Shown here piece by piece: positions 34,702-44,834 of a DNA stretch of 64,000 bases. Position 1 is the first letter of the stretch. Every line of letters starts with the position of its first letter. Position numbers and translations under genes: made by a program. The stretch is from assembly GCF_900299535.1 (NCBI RefSeq), contig NZ_OMKE01000017.1, positions 1 to 64,000 of the forward strand, given 5' to 3'. The notes below the pieces were generated by a model, which worked only from the letters and a program-made list of their open reading frames with translations, made no database searches and had not been told where the DNA came from. This stretch comes from Aquimarina aquimarini. Its GTDB lineage: Bacteria > Bacteroidota > Bacteroidia > Flavobacteriales > Flavobacteriaceae.

Positions 34702-35343
34702 ATGATTTTTGATAAAGATACAGCAAAAAAAACTGCTGAAACACTACTGCAAATTAATGCAATTAAATTAAATCCGCAAGAACCTTTTACTTGGGCATCT
34801 GGATGGAAATCCCCTATTTATTGTGATAATCGAATTACACTTTCTTATCCAGAGATACGAAGCTACCTAAGTAAGCATCTTGCTAGTTTTATAGAAAAAG
34901 AGTATGGTAAGCCTGATGTAATTGCAGGAGTAGCTACTGGTGCTATTGGTATTGGAATGCTTGTTGCTGAACAACTTGACCTACCATTTATCTATGTACG
35001 TCCTGAAGCCAAGAAACATGGCAGAAAGAATCAAATTGAAGGTATTGTTCCTACTGGCAAAAATGTAGTTGTCGTAGAAGATCTAATAAGTACAGGGAAG
35101 AGTAGTCTCAACGCTGTAGCTGCCCTAAAAGAAGTAAATGCGCATGTAAAAGGAATGGTAGCTATATTTAATTATGGTTTTGATATAGCAGTACAAAATT
35201 TTAAAGACGCGGCATTATCTTTGCACACTCTAAGCAATTATGAAAACCTTTTGGAGCAAGCTCTAGACACAGACTATATTACAAAAGAACAAGAACAAAC
35301 ATTACAAAGCTGGAGAATAAATCCTGCCGAGTGGAACATCTAA
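34702..35343 (+). CDS. pyrE: Orotate phosphoribosyltransferase
   Basis: 213 residues. It converts orotate and PRPP to orotidine monophosphate in pyrimidine synthesis. The N-terminal hood (FTWASGWKSPIYCDNR) and the PRPP-binding loop VVVVEDLISTGKSS are typical. The gene is divergent from the Nudix gene with only 8 bases between start codons. The SRPBCC gene follows after 16 bases and is probably co-transcribed. Confidence 0.96.
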   Translation: MIFDKDTAKKTAETLLQINAIKLNPQEPFTWASGWKSPIYCDNRITLSYPEIRSYLSKHLASFIEKEYGKPDVIAGVATGAIGIGMLVAEQLDLPFIYVRPEAKKHGRKNQIEGIVPTGKNVVVVEDLISTGKSSLNAVAALKEVNAHVKGMVAIFNYGFDIAVQNFKDAALSLHTLSNYENLLEQALDTDYITKEQEQTLQSWRINPAEWNI

Positions 35344-35359
35344 TAACTTAAACAACATC

Positions 35360-35752
35360 ATGAACTTAGAAAGCCCTACTGTAATTGTAAACAAAACAGC
35401 AAAAGAGGTGTTTGATTTTTTAACCAAGGTTGAGAATTTTGAACAACTTATGCCAGAAAGCAAACAAAAATTTGAAAAAATAAATGATTCAAGGTTCCTT
35501 TTTCAACTAAAAGGAATGCCTGAATTAGTCCTAGATCAAAAAAGCAATACTAGCCCTAGTCAGGTAGTATTAGGGGCTGCAAGCGACAAACTCCCTTTTA
35601 CATTAACTGCTGATATTACTGATACCGAAGAAGGAAAAAGTACAACAAAACTTACTTTTGAAGGTAAATTCAACACGATGATGTCAATGATGATCAAAAA
35701 CCCAATTCAGAATTTTATCAACACACTAAGCGAAAATATAAGTAAGCTATAA
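35360..35752 (+). CDS. SRPBCC (START-like) family protein
   Basis: 130 residues. Opening ESPTVIVNKTAKEVFDFLTKVENFEQLMPES and a long C-terminal helix (MMIKNPIQNFINTLSENI) are the hallmarks of the helix-grip fold that binds hydrophobic ligands. No ligand is known. It follows pyrE by 16 bases. Its TAA stop at 35750-35752 directly abuts the stop of the convergent birA gene, leaving no intergenic bases. Confidence 0.82.
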   Translation: MNLESPTVIVNKTAKEVFDFLTKVENFEQLMPESKQKFEKINDSRFLFQLKGMPELVLDQKSNTSPSQVVLGAASDKLPFTLTADITDTEEGKSTTKLTFEGKFNTMMSMMIKNPIQNFINTLSENISKL

Positions 35753-36484
35753 CTAATATAATAGCTTAACCTCTTTTAGATCAAAATCTGAAATAATATC
35801 GTCTTCAATTAAAACCTGTAATTTACCTTCGTTAGTTACAGATTTGATAATTCCAACAAAAGACTCTCCCTTTGCGTTCATAAATGCAGAGGGTTTATTT
35901 TTTCTAAAAAGGACCTCTTCATACTCCTTTTTAATACTATGGTAATTAGAAGCTACTAATTCTAAAAAGCGTTTTTGTAACCTTTGTAGTAATGAATTCA
36001 ATACTTCTTCTACTTCTAGATTATACCCTAAAATCTGTTTTAAAGAGCCAGCTTGAGGAAGATTATCAAAGTTTATTTGATTTACATTAATCCCTACACC
36101 GATAACAGCACCAATCATACTGCCATTCTTAACCACATTTTCTATCAAAATACCACATAACTTCTGGCGATCTGACAGAATGTCGTTAGGCCATTTTATA
36201 GATAATTTAGTAATCATCATACTTCTTAATGTATCATAAACAGCTAAAGATGTAACCATAGAAATAAAAAACTGATCTACTAGCGGTACTCCTTGAATTG
36301 GTATAAACACACTACATGTAAGGTTTTCTCCTGGGTTACTTTGCCAGACTGTACCCATTTGTCCTTTTCCAGCAAGTTGTTCTCTTGCCAAAACACAAAT
36401 CGGATCTACTTGTTTTTTTTTACGAATTAATTCCCTTAGGAAAATATTTGTGGAGTCAATGGCATCAACTTTGATTATATGCAT
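35753..36484 (-). CDS. birA: Biotin--[acetyl-CoA-carboxylase] ligase
   Basis: 243 residues, catalytic domain only, without an N-terminal DNA-binding domain, so it is not a biotin repressor. Conserved parts: DAIDSTNIFLREL at the N-terminus, AGKGQMGTVWQS for biotin/ATP binding, and SIKWPNDIL and GIGVNVN-like GVGINVNQ. It attaches biotin to carrier lysines such as that of pyruvate carboxylase in this window. It is convergent with and directly abuts the SRPBCC gene, and divergent from rsfS. Confidence 0.94.
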   Translation of the reverse strand: MHIIKVDAIDSTNIFLRELIRKKKQVDPICVLAREQLAGKGQMGTVWQSNPGENLTCSVFIPIQGVPLVDQFFISMVTSLAVYDTLRSMMITKLSIKWPNDILSDRQKLCGILIENVVKNGSMIGAVIGVGINVNQINFDNLPQAGSLKQILGYNLEVEEVLNSLLQRLQKRFLELVASNYHSIKKEYEEVLFRKNKPSAFMNAKGESFVGIIKSVTNEGKLQVLIEDDIISDFDLKEVKLLY

Positions 36485-36573
36485 GTATAAGGTGTAAAAG
36501 TTTTATAAATGTCCGACTAATACAGACATTAAAATCATAAAAAGTAATAACTTTACGCAAATTAAAAAAATGC

Positions 36574-36945
36574 ATGACTAAAAAAGAAATCGGCAACGAT
36601 CAATTAATTACCCAAATATTAAAAGGTATTGAAGAAGTAAAAGGAAATGATATCACTATCTTAGATCTTAGAGATATCGAAAACACCGTATGTAGTTACT
36701 TTGTAATCTGTAACGGAACTTCTAATACTCAAGTAAATGCAATTGTAAGTTCTATCCAAAAAACAGTAAGTAAAGAGTTAAAAGACAAGCCTTGGCATGT
36801 AGAGGGTAGCGAAAATGCAGAATGGGTACTAATTGATTACGTTCACGTCGTTGTACATGTTTTTCAAAAACATATCAGAGAATTCTACGATATAGAAGGA
36901 CTCTGGGGGGATGCAAAGACTACAGCTATTGAAACAAATTATTAA
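36574..36945 (+). CDS. rsfS: Ribosome silencing factor RsfS
   Basis: 123 residues. Family features: DITILDLRDIENTVCSYFVIC and, near the C-terminus, HVVVHVFQKHIREFYDIEGLW. It binds ribosomal protein L14 and blocks subunit joining during starvation. It is the first gene of a run leading to ftsH, 13 bases downstream. A near -7 box TAACTTTA sits 26 bases before the ATG. Confidence 0.94.
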   Translation: MTKKEIGNDQLITQILKGIEEVKGNDITILDLRDIENTVCSYFVICNGTSNTQVNAIVSSIQKTVSKELKDKPWHVEGSENAEWVLIDYVHVVVHVFQKHIREFYDIEGLWGDAKTTAIETNY

Positions 36946-36958
36946 AAGAAAACCGTAA

Positions 36959-38911
36959 ATGGCCAAAGAAAATAAAAAAACAGAACCGAATAAAAAGCCA
37001 AAATTTAGCGCCTATTGGATTTATGCGATCATTATTGTTGGTTTTTTAGTACTAAATTTTATGGGAGGAAGTGGATTAGGATCTGCCCCTACTACCTCTC
37101 CTTCTGAGTTTCAGGATTTTCTGAGCAATGGAGAAGTTGAAAAAGTAGTGATTATTAATCGCCGTAAAGCAAAAGTCTTTCTTACTCCAGAAGCCAAATC
37201 ATTAGAAAAACACCAAAAGAAACAAAACAAATCACTGTTACCAGCAAGTCCTAGTGATCCTGATTATCAGTTTGAATTTGGTGATTTACAAAATTTTGAA
37301 AATAAAATTGCTACAATAAAAAGCAAAAACGGTTTAAGCACGCAAGTAAATTATGACACAGAAAGCAATGTGTGGGGAGAAATCTTTATTACTCTTTTGC
37401 CTTTTGCTCTAATTATTGGAGTATGGATATTTATCATGCGAAGAATGAGTGGAGGTTCTGGCGGTGGTGCTGGAGGTCAAATATTCAATATAGGAAAATC
37501 TAAAGCAAAACTCTTTGATCAAAACACAGAAGTAAAAGTTTCTTTTGAAAATGTAGCGGGTCTTGAAGGAGCTAAAGAAGAGGTGCAAGAAATTGTAGAT
37601 TTTCTTAAAAATCCTGAAAAATATACTTCTTTAGGAGGTAAAATCCCAAAAGGAGCATTACTTGTTGGACCTCCTGGAACTGGTAAAACATTATTAGCAA
37701 AAGCTGTTGCTGGTGAGGCCAAAGTACCATTCTTCTCATTATCTGGATCAGATTTTGTAGAAATGTTTGTGGGAGTAGGTGCCTCTCGTGTAAGAGATCT
37801 ATTTAAACAAGCTAAAGAAAAATCTCCTGCAATTATTTTTATTGATGAAATTGATGCAGTTGGTAGAGCTCGTGGTAAAAGTAATTTCTCAGGGTCTAAT
37901 GACGAAAGAGAAAATACACTAAACCAATTACTTACAGAAATGGATGGTTTTGGAACCAACACCAACGTTATTGTAATAGCTGCTACTAACCGTGCTGATG
38001 TATTAGATAAAGCATTACTACGTGCAGGTCGTTTTGACCGTCAGATATACGTAGATTTACCTGACATTAGAGAACGTAAAGAAATTTTTGATGTTCATTT
38101 AAAACCCCTTAAAAAGGTAGAAAATGAACTAGACACAGAATTTATGGCTAAACAAACCCCTGGATTCTCTGGAGCTGATATTGCCAATGTTTGTAATGAA
38201 GCTGCCTTGATTGCTGCCAGAAAAGGTAATAGTGCTGTAGGTAAACAAGATTTTCTTGATGCTGTAGATAGGATTGTTGGTGGTTTAGAGAAAAAGAATA
38301 AAATTATTACCCCAGAAGAAAAGAGAGCTATCGCTTTTCATGAAGCTGGTCATGCAACTGTAAGCTGGATGCTGGAACATGCTGCACCACTAGTAAAAGT
38401 AACCATTGTACCAAGAGGGCAATCTCTAGGAGCTGCATGGTATCTACCAGAAGAAAGGCTTATCGTAAGACCTAACCAAATGCTAGATGAGATGTGTGCC
38501 GCATTAGGAGGTCGTGCTGCTGAAAAAGTTATTTTTAACGAAATTTCTACTGGAGCTTTGAGTGATCTTGAGAAAGTTACAAAACAAGCAAGAGCAATGG
38601 TAACTGTATATGGATTGAATGATAAAGTAGGAAATTTAACGTATTACGATTCATCAGGGCAAAGTGAATACAATTTCACTAAACCTTATAGCGAGCAAAC
38701 CAGTGAATTAATTGATAAAGAAATCTCTAATATTATCGAGATGCAATATCAAAGAGCTATTGATCTTTTAGAGAAACATAAAGATAAATTAACGGAGCTT
38801 GCAGAAGTACTCTTAGAAAAAGAAGTTATCTTCAAAGATAATCTAGAAAAAATATTCGGAGAACGTCCATTCGGTAAAAAAGAAGAAGAAATCGTAAACG
38901 AACCTTCTTAA
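36959..38911 (+). CDS. ftsH: ATP-dependent zinc metalloprotease FtsH
   Basis: 650 residues. Two N-terminal membrane spans (about residues 18-36 and 142-160) flank a periplasmic domain. The AAA+ domain has Walker A GPPGTGKT (about residue 238), Walker [12 protein letters not shown] and arginine-finger RAGRFDRQ. The protease domain has HEAGH near residue 460. FtsH degrades membrane and cytosolic proteins at the inner membrane. The rsfS-ftsH-LUD-cdsA-psd order recurs in Flavobacteriaceae to my knowledge. It ends at a hairpin terminator whose T-tract touches the next promoter box. Confidence 0.98.
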   Translation: MAKENKKTEPNKKPKFSAYWIYAIIIVGFLVLNFMGGSGLGSAPTTSPSEFQDFLSNGEVEKVVIINRRKAKVFLTPEAKSLEKHQKKQNKSLLPASPSDPDYQFEFGDLQNFENKIATIKSKNGLSTQVNYDTESNVWGEIFITLLPFALIIGVWIFIMRRMSGGSGGGAGGQIFNIGKSKAKLFDQNTEVKVSFENVAGLEGAKEEVQEIVDFLKNPEKYTSLGGKIPKGALLVGPPGTGKTLLAKAVAGEAKVPFFSLSGSDFVEMFVGVGASRVRDLFKQAKEKSPAIIFIDEIDAVGRARGKSNFSGSNDERENTLNQLLTEMDGFGTNTNVIVIAATNRADVLDKALLRAGRFDRQIYVDLPDIRERKEIFDVHLKPLKKVENELDTEFMAKQTPGFSGADIANVCNEAALIAARKGNSAVGKQDFLDAVDRIVGGLEKKNKIITPEEKRAIAFHEAGHATVSWMLEHAAPLVKVTIVPRGQSLGAAWYLPEERLIVRPNQMLDEMCAALGGRAAEKVIFNEISTGALSDLEKVTKQARAMVTVYGLNDKVGNLTYYDSSGQSEYNFTKPYSEQTSELIDKEISNIIEMQYQRAIDLLEKHKDKLTELAEVLLEKEVIFKDNLEKIFGERPFGKKEEEIVNEPS

Positions 38912-38940
38912 AAACTACCGTTTTTACAAGTAAATTGAAA

Positions 38941-38980
38941 AATCTTAGCCTAATGAGAATATTAGGTTAAGATTTTTTTT
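38941..38980 (+). terminator. Intrinsic terminator after ftsH
   Basis: Arms AATCTTAGCCTAAT / ATTAGGTTAAGATT (one G-T pair) with a 6-base loop and eight T residues. Confidence 0.8.
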
Positions 38981-38987
38981 ATCTTTG
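38980..38987 (+). promoter_or_regulatory. -7 box TATCTTTG for the lipid gene run
   Basis: Exact TAnnTTTG match that begins on the last T of the ftsH terminator. It would start transcription about 36 bases before the LUD gene. Confidence 0.5.
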
Positions 38988-39027
38988 GAGGTAATGTAAA
39001 ACCGTAATCCCCCAATCTCAATCTAAA

Positions 39028-39639
39028 ATGAGTCTATTTAGAAGAATCTTTTCCTCAAAATCTAAATCAGACCAAAAGGCTAAAGAACGTCACACAGAAG
39101 ATCGTAGTAAATATATGCCTGAAATCGATCTACCGATCGATGAAAGCTTTATGATAAACTTCAAAAGAAATGGAGGTAAGTTTCTTTATTGTGATAACGA
39201 AAATGAAGTTTCTGATTCTTTTGATAAAATTCTTTTGGAAAATGACTGGTACGAAAAAGAAGTATGTTGTTTTGATAACAGCCTTGAGCATAAATTTTCT
39301 GGCTTTAATTTAAGTTTTGTAAAAAACTTTTCTGCTTCTTTCTTTTTCGCTACTTGTGAATATTTAATCGCAGATAGTGGCGCCATATTAATCTCTTCTA
39401 ACCAACTTAGAGAGAAAAAACTTACCGAATTACCTGACAATTTTGTAATCCTTGCAGCTACAAGTCAATTAGTTAAGAATATCGGAGAAGGACTCAAAGG
39501 AATCAAAAACAAAAACCGAAACGCAATCCCCTCAAACATTACAACCATCAAGGATTTTGAACCACAAAAAGAAAAAGATTTCTTAAGCTACGGAAGTAGT
39601 TCAAAAAATTTATATTTGCTCCTTCTGGAAGACCTATAA
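39028..39639 (+). CDS. LUD domain protein (LutC-like)
   Basis: 203 residues. The LUD fold is recognised from FFATCEYLIADSGAILIS followed by PDNFVILAATSQLVKNIGEGL. LUD proteins include lactate-utilisation subunits LutB/LutC, but this stand-alone form lacks Fe-S motifs and a lut operon, and its role is unknown. It lies one base upstream of cdsA's start region (stop and ATG are almost adjacent), so it is tightly co-transcribed with phospholipid genes. Confidence 0.8.
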   Translation: MSLFRRIFSSKSKSDQKAKERHTEDRSKYMPEIDLPIDESFMINFKRNGGKFLYCDNENEVSDSFDKILLENDWYEKEVCCFDNSLEHKFSGFNLSFVKNFSASFFFATCEYLIADSGAILISSNQLREKKLTELPDNFVILAATSQLVKNIGEGLKGIKNKNRNAIPSNITTIKDFEPQKEKDFLSYGSSSKNLYLLLLEDL

Positions 39640-39640
39640 C

Positions 39641-40450
39641 ATGAAAGAACTGCTTACAAGATCTTTATCGGGACTTTTATATGTCTCTATATTACTACTC
39701 TCAATATTTATCAATAAATATACTTTTATTGGGGTATTTTTTATTTTTGGAATAATCACTATCTATGAGTTCCAAAAATTAATTTACCTTAAAAACAAAA
39801 GACTCTATGTAATATTCATTGCCCTTTTGGTTATATTACACCTATGTCAAGATGAGCTTTATTACTACTTTATATTACCTGTATTAGCTCTTACTATTAT
39901 CACTGAGTTGTTTTTGGTAAAAGATCTGGTCACCATTCGAATTATACCCATGTTCGAAAAAAGAAAATACCTGACCACTATCTTCTATTTGATCACATCG
40001 ATTATATTTTCTACACTCCTACCTAATTACTCTGGAGAATACCAACCATTTATTATAGCAGGGGCATTTTTGATAACTTGGGTGAATGACACCTTTGCAT
40101 ATTTAGTTGGTAAAAATTTTGGAAAACACAAATTATTAGAACGAATATCTCCTAAAAAAACGGTAGAAGGTTTTATTGGAGGTTTTATATTCTCATTGAT
40201 TGCTGGATACCTTATCGCTATATTTTCTGACACATTATCTATTACAGTTTGGTTGATTATAAGCATAATTATGAGTATTTTTGGCACACTGGGAGATCTC
40301 ATACAATCTAAGTTTAAAAGGCAAGCAGGTGTCAAAGATAGTGGCACTATAATGCCTGGTCACGGAGGCATATATGATCGATTAGATAGTATTATATTTG
40401 CTAGCCCATTTTTATACGCATTTTTACAAATACTGAAGCATGTTTCATAA
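39641..40450 (+). CDS. cdsA: Phosphatidate cytidylyltransferase
   Basis: 269 residues with about eight membrane spans and the C-terminal signature SKFKRQAGVKDSGTIMPGHG followed by GIYDRLDS. It makes CDP-diacylglycerol from phosphatidate and CTP at the inner membrane. It overlaps the psd start by 11 bases. Together with psd it covers two steps toward phosphatidylethanolamine; the intervening serine transferase is not in this window. Confidence 0.95.
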   Translation: MKELLTRSLSGLLYVSILLLSIFINKYTFIGVFFIFGIITIYEFQKLIYLKNKRLYVIFIALLVILHLCQDELYYYFILPVLALTIITELFLVKDLVTIRIIPMFEKRKYLTTIFYLITSIIFSTLLPNYSGEYQPFIIAGAFLITWVNDTFAYLVGKNFGKHKLLERISPKKTVEGFIGGFIFSLIAGYLIAIFSDTLSITVWLIISIIMSIFGTLGDLIQSKFKRQAGVKDSGTIMPGHGGIYDRLDSIIFASPFLYAFLQILKHVS

Positions 40451-41087
40451 AGAAGGATATAAAATAATATCAATAACACTCGTATTATTTCTAGGCATTA
40501 ATTTAGCTGCTTATGTTGCTATTCAAATCAAAGAATTGCAAATCGCTATATTTTCTACAACACTAGTCTTTTTAATTCTGATCTTACAATTTTTCAGAAA
40601 CCCAAAAAGAGTCACAAAAATAGATGAAAGCACAATAGTTTCGCCAGTAGATGGAAAAGTTGTAGTTATTGAAGAAGTATACGAGAAAGAACATTTTAAA
40701 GATAAACGACTACAAGTATCTATCTTTATGTCACCTATCAATGTGCATGTCACCAGACACCCTATTGGAGGAGAAGTAGTCTTTAGCAAGTATCATCCAG
40801 GAAAATACCTTGTTGCATGGCACCCTAAAGCTTCTGAAGAAAACGAAAGAACAACTGTTGTGGTAAAAAATAATGCTATCACAATTCTATATCGTCAAAT
40901 TGCTGGAGCATTAGCAAAGAGAATTGTAAACTATGCTACAGAAGGAGAAAAAGTAATTCAAGGTTCTGACAGTGGATTTATTAAATTTGGATCTAGAGTT
41001 GATGTATATCTACCTATAGGAACCAAAGTAGATGTAAGCCTTGATCAAAAAGTCAGAGGAGGAGAAAGTGTTATTGCTTCCTTATAA
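40440..41087 (+). CDS. psd: Phosphatidylserine decarboxylase, short type
   Basis: 215 residues. Two membrane spans at the N-terminus (about 9-48), then VSPVDGKVVVI, INVHVTRHPIGG and the self-cleavage site KFGSRVDVYLP near the C-terminus, where the Ser becomes the pyruvoyl group. It converts phosphatidylserine to phosphatidylethanolamine. The short length is that of the archaeal-type/related Psd found in Bacteroidota. It overlaps cdsA by 11 bases. Confidence 0.94.
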   Translation: MFHKEGYKIISITLVLFLGINLAAYVAIQIKELQIAIFSTTLVFLILILQFFRNPKRVTKIDESTIVSPVDGKVVVIEEVYEKEHFKDKRLQVSIFMSPINVHVTRHPIGGEVVFSKYHPGKYLVAWHPKASEENERTTVVVKNNAITILYRQIAGALAKRIVNYATEGEKVIQGSDSGFIKFGSRVDVYLPIGTKVDVSLDQKVRGGESVIASL

Positions 41088-41204
41088 CAACAATAAATTC
41101 CAAAAAAGTTTTAAATAAACTTTATATTAATTAAGAATAGTAATCTTATAATCATTTTTGAATTTCCCCAAATACAAATTCTGAAAAAAGGAGTTTTCTT
41201 AAAC

Positions 41205-41471
41205 ATGACTGAAGAAGAATTAAATATCGCCTTTGAGAATGCATATGAGCGTGCCTGCAATACCAAAATACAGTTACCTCCAGACATCATGCTTTATTTC
41301 TATGCTTACTACAAGCGAGCCACACACACAGAAAGCCTATTCACCCCATCAGGAAATAGCGAGCTTAGAAATGCCTTTAAGCTAAATGCATTTTTTCAAG
41401 CAAAACATCTTACACCAAAAGAGGCCAAAGAAAAATACATTGACATGGTCAACAAACATATTACAGATTAA
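41205..41471 (+). CDS. Acyl-CoA-binding protein (ACBP)
   Basis: 88 residues, one ACBP domain. It has the expected four-helix pattern with IMLYFYAYYKRAT (the helix-2 region that binds the CoA moiety) and LTPKEAKEKYIDMV near the C-terminus. ACBP buffers and delivers long-chain acyl-CoA in eukaryotes; it is found in a minority of bacteria. It sits about 118 bases after psd and probably belongs to the same lipid gene cluster. A strong terminator follows. Confidence 0.9.
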   Translation: MTEEELNIAFENAYERACNTKIQLPPDIMLYFYAYYKRATHTESLFTPSGNSELRNAFKLNAFFQAKHLTPKEAKEKYIDMVNKHITD

Positions 41472-41510
41472 AAAAAAACTTTGACTATTCAGTCAAAGTT
41501 TTTTTTTAAT
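41467..41510. terminator. Bidirectional intrinsic terminator
   Basis: A perfect 20-base-pair stem (core AAACTTTGACT / AGTCAAAGTTT) with a 4-base loop and T-runs on both strands, between convergent ACBP and valS. It overlaps the ACBP stop. Confidence 0.87.
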
Positions 41511-41537
41511 CTACATATCTTAATGTCTTGTCTATTT

Positions 41538-44171
41538 CTATCCATTTAAACCTTCAAGACTTGATTTTATCGTAGCTATTTTAGCCTCTGCATCAGCTTC
41601 TTTCTTTCTCTCATTAGCAATAACCTGATCTGGTGCATTATTTACAAAACGTTCATTTTGTAATTTTTTCTGTACAGACTTCAAAAAACCTTCTGTATAA
41701 GATAGTTCATCTGTAAGCTTTTTAATCTCTTCTTCTATATTTATTGTTCCAGAAATTGGGATAAAATATTCATTAGATTTCACTCTAAAAGAAAGAGCTC
41801 CATCTACCTTGGCATCTACATAATCCAATGCTGATAGATTCCCTAATTTACTGATTACAGTATCAAAAGTAGTCGGAGTATTCTCACTATTGAATACCGA
41901 TAATTCAATAGTCTCTTTAAATGATATATTTTTTTCTTTACGTATTGTTCTAATTCCAGAAACAACATCAGCTGCGGTTTCAAACTCAACAATCAAATCT
42001 TCATTAATTGGCTGTGCTTTTGGCCAACTGGCAATAATCAACGCCTCCTCTGTAGTTCTATTAGCAATCTGTTGCCATATTTCTTCTGAAATAAAAGGAA
42101 CAAAAGGATGTAAAATTTTTAGATTTTCTTCTAAAACCGTAATAACCTCTGCATACGTCTTACCATCAATAGGGCTACCATACGCAGGCTTAATCATTTC
42201 TAACAACCAACTACAAAAATCATCCCAAATCAACTTATAGGTTATCATCAAAGCATCACTTATTCTATATTTGGAATAACTATCTTCTAACTCCAACAAA
42301 GTTTTTTGAAATTTTGAAGCATACCACTTTATCGCAATAGAAGAAGATTCTGGCTGTTCGATAGTTGTATCTATTTCCCATCCTTTAATCAATCTAAAAG
42401 CATTCCATATTTTATTTACAAAAGAACTTCCTTGCTTACATAAATCTTCATCAAACATCAAATCATTCCCCGCAGGAGAACTCAACAACATCCCTACCCG
42501 AATACCATCTGCACCATATTGCTCTATTAGGTCTAGTGGATCGGGGGAGTTACCTAAGGACTTAGACATTTTACGTCTTTGTTTATCCCTAACGATCCCT
42601 GTAAGATACACATTTGTAAAAGGCTTCTCTTTTTTATACTCATACCCAGCAATAATCATACGTGCTACCCAGAAAAACAAAATCTCTGGTGCGGTAACCA
42701 AATCATTAGTTGGATAATAATAATTAATTTCTTTATTATCTGGCTCCAAAATACCATTAAACACACTCATTGGCCATAACCAAGAAGAAAACCAAGTATC
42801 TAAAGCATCGGGGTCTTGAGTTAAATCAGCAATAGTTAAGGCTGAATTTCCTGTTTTTTCTTTTGCCAATACCAATGCATCCTCTTTATTTTCTGCAACT
42901 ACAAAATCCTCTTTACCATCACCGTAAAAATATGCAGGAATCTGATGCCCCCACCATAACTGTCTAGAGATATTCCAATCCCGAACATTCTCCATCCAAT
43001 AACGATAGGTACTTACAAATTTTTCAGGAACCAAATTCACTTCTTTATCAAGAACCGCATCCAAAGCAGGCTGAGCTAGATCCTTCATTTTTAAAAACCA
43101 TTGATCACTCAATTTTGGTTCAATCACAGCTTTAGTTCGCTCGCTAGTTCCTACTTTATTAAGGTGTGTTTCTGTTTTTTCTAACACCCCTATTGCCTCT
43201 AACTCTTTTACAATCTCTTTCCTTGCTACAAAACGATCTTTCCCTTTATAATTTCCTCCAAAAGAATTTAAAGTAGCATCATCATTAAAAATATCTATTA
43301 CCTCAAGATTATGCTTATCGCCTAAAACTTTATCATTAGGATCATGAGCTGGAGTAACTTTTAAGCAACCAGTACCAAACTCCATATCCACATACTCATC
43401 TTCGATTATTGGTATCGCTCTATCAACAATAGGTACAATCGCTTTTTTTCCTTTAAGATGAGTAAATCGTTCATCATTTGGGTTGATACATATAGCCGTA
43501 TCCCCCATAATAGTCTCAGGACGAGTAGTCGCAATAGTAAGTGTATCATCTGTACCTTCTATTTTATATTGCAAATAATATAAATTACCCTGTTTTTCTT
43601 CATAAATCACTTCTTCATCAGACAAGGTAGTTTTGGCTTCTGGATCCCAGTTAACCATTCTATACCCTCTATAAATCAAACCTTTATTATAAAGATCTAC
43701 AAAAACTTTAATCACAGACGCAGACAAATTGTCATCCATTGTAAAGGCAGTACGTTCCCAATCACAAGAAGCTCCTAATTTTTTTAATTGCTCTAGAATA
43801 ATCCCCCCATGTTTATGAGTCCACTCCCAAGCATGCTCTAAAAATTCTTCTCTAGTAAGATTATTTTTATCAATCCCATCCTCTTTGAGTTTAGCAACCA
43901 CCTTTGCTTCTGTAGCAATAGATGCATGATCTGTTCCTGGAACCCAACAGGCATTATAACCTTTTAATCGAGCTCTACGAATCAACACATCTTGAATTGT
44001 GTTATTAAGCATATGTCCCATATGGAGAACACCAGTAACATTTGGTGGTGGAATTACAATAGTATACGCTTCTCTATCATCAACTTCAGAATGAAAATAA
44101 TTGTTTTCCATCCAGTAGGCATACCATTTTTCTTCTATTGATTTTGCATCGTATTTTCCTGCTAAAGACAT
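41538..44171 (-). CDS. valS: Valine--tRNA ligase
   Basis: 877 residues, class I synthetase. The HIGH motif is HMGHM after PPPNVTGVL near residue 45, and the KMSKS motif is [10 protein letters not shown] near residue 534. The editing domain lies between ([12 protein letters not shown]). A C-terminal coiled coil (about residues 810-877) matches the valyl-type tail. It charges tRNA-Val in the cytoplasm. Single gene with an exact -7 box 31 bases before the ATG. Confidence 0.97.
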   Translation of the reverse strand: MSLAGKYDAKSIEEKWYAYWMENNYFHSEVDDREAYTIVIPPPNVTGVLHMGHMLNNTIQDVLIRRARLKGYNACWVPGTDHASIATEAKVVAKLKEDGIDKNNLTREEFLEHAWEWTHKHGGIILEQLKKLGASCDWERTAFTMDDNLSASVIKVFVDLYNKGLIYRGYRMVNWDPEAKTTLSDEEVIYEEKQGNLYYLQYKIEGTDDTLTIATTRPETIMGDTAICINPNDERFTHLKGKKAIVPIVDRAIPIIEDEYVDMEFGTGCLKVTPAHDPNDKVLGDKHNLEVIDIFNDDATLNSFGGNYKGKDRFVARKEIVKELEAIGVLEKTETHLNKVGTSERTKAVIEPKLSDQWFLKMKDLAQPALDAVLDKEVNLVPEKFVSTYRYWMENVRDWNISRQLWWGHQIPAYFYGDGKEDFVVAENKEDALVLAKEKTGNSALTIADLTQDPDALDTWFSSWLWPMSVFNGILEPDNKEINYYYPTNDLVTAPEILFFWVARMIIAGYEYKKEKPFTNVYLTGIVRDKQRRKMSKSLGNSPDPLDLIEQYGADGIRVGMLLSSPAGNDLMFDEDLCKQGSSFVNKIWNAFRLIKGWEIDTTIEQPESSSIAIKWYASKFQKTLLELEDSYSKYRISDALMITYKLIWDDFCSWLLEMIKPAYGSPIDGKTYAEVITVLEENLKILHPFVPFISEEIWQQIANRTTEEALIIASWPKAQPINEDLIVEFETAADVVSGIRTIRKEKNISFKETIELSVFNSENTPTTFDTVISKLGNLSALDYVDAKVDGALSFRVKSNEYFIPISGTINIEEEIKKLTDELSYTEGFLKSVQKKLQNERFVNNAPDQVIANERKKEADAEAKIATIKSSLEGLNG

Positions 44172-44201
44172 ACTTTGGTCTGATTTTTGAGTTTAAAGAA
44201 G

Positions 44202-44209
44202 CAAAAGTA
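44202..44209 (-). promoter_or_regulatory. -7 box TACTTTTG for valS
   Basis: Exact TAnnTTTG match on the minus strand; the same octamer appears before sulP, lpxK and lipA. Confidence 0.55.
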
Positions 44210-44216
44210 CTTATTA

Positions 44217-44249
44217 AAGTATGAAGTACGAAGTCTGAAATATGAAAAT
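44217..44249. repeat. Degenerate short tandem repeat upstream of valS
   Basis: About three imperfect copies of a TATGAAGTACGAAG-like unit in a row just upstream of the valS promoter box. Short and low-complexity; no function is evident. Confidence 0.35.
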
Positions 44250-44378
44250 TTTTAAAAATATAAATACGAAAAATAGATAATACTATTACAACAAAACAAG
44301 CAGTTTAGATATAGCTTATTATATTCAAATTTTTCAACTCATATTCCTGGTTTTAACCTCTTACTTTTATTTGCCATT

Positions 44379-44408
44379 TTGCAATTGAATAAAAAGTAAG
44401 TACTTTTA
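44379..44408 (+). promoter_or_regulatory. Promoter TTG-19-TACTTTTA
   Basis: TTG at 44379-44381 and TACTTTTA at 44401-44408, 19 bases apart, one base from the -7 consensus. It lies 22 bases before the DUF1573 start. Confidence 0.6.
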
Positions 44409-44429
44409 CGTTTAACAAAAACCTACATT

Positions 44430-44822
44430 ATGAAAAAAATAATGATAATTTTATTTATTGGTTTTCTTGGCACAACCTTATATGCACAGGATAAAGCACA
44501 AATAGAATTTAAAACCGAAGTTATTGATTATGGTGAAATTGCCAAAGGTAGTGACGGTATTCGTAAATTTGAATTTACTAACACTGGTAAAGCACCATTA
44601 GTTATTTCTAAAGTATATTCTAGTTGCGGATGTACAATTCCTAAAAAACCAGAAGGTCCTATTGCACCTGGAGATTTGGGTGTTATTGAAGTAAAATACG
44701 ACACAAAAAGAGTTGGTCATATTAGAAAAACTGTTTCTGTAAAATCGAACGATCCTGATCGTCCAACAATAGCTTTAAAAATTAAAGGTACTGTACTTGA
44801 TAAAAGTGTTTTAGAAAACTAA
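44430..44822 (+). CDS. DUF1573 domain secreted protein
   Basis: 130 residues with a cleavable signal peptide (MKKIMIILFIGFLGTTLYAQ). The mature part is one Ig-like DUF1573 domain: FEFTNTGKAPLVISKVYSSC followed by GCT, the IPPG-like IAPGDLGVIEVKYDT, and VKSNDPDRP. Function is unknown; such domains are common in Bacteroidota secreted proteins. It is a single gene with promoter and perfect terminator. Confidence 0.9.
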   Translation: MKKIMIILFIGFLGTTLYAQDKAQIEFKTEVIDYGEIAKGSDGIRKFEFTNTGKAPLVISKVYSSCGCTIPKKPEGPIAPGDLGVIEVKYDTKRVGHIRKTVSVKSNDPDRPTIALKIKGTVLDKSVLEN

Positions 44823-44834
44823 AACAAGTACTCC

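Noticed and set aside
37519-37965. 148-residue antisense frame within ftsH
   Set aside because: It is the reverse shadow of the conserved AAA+ domain and has no own start context or family.
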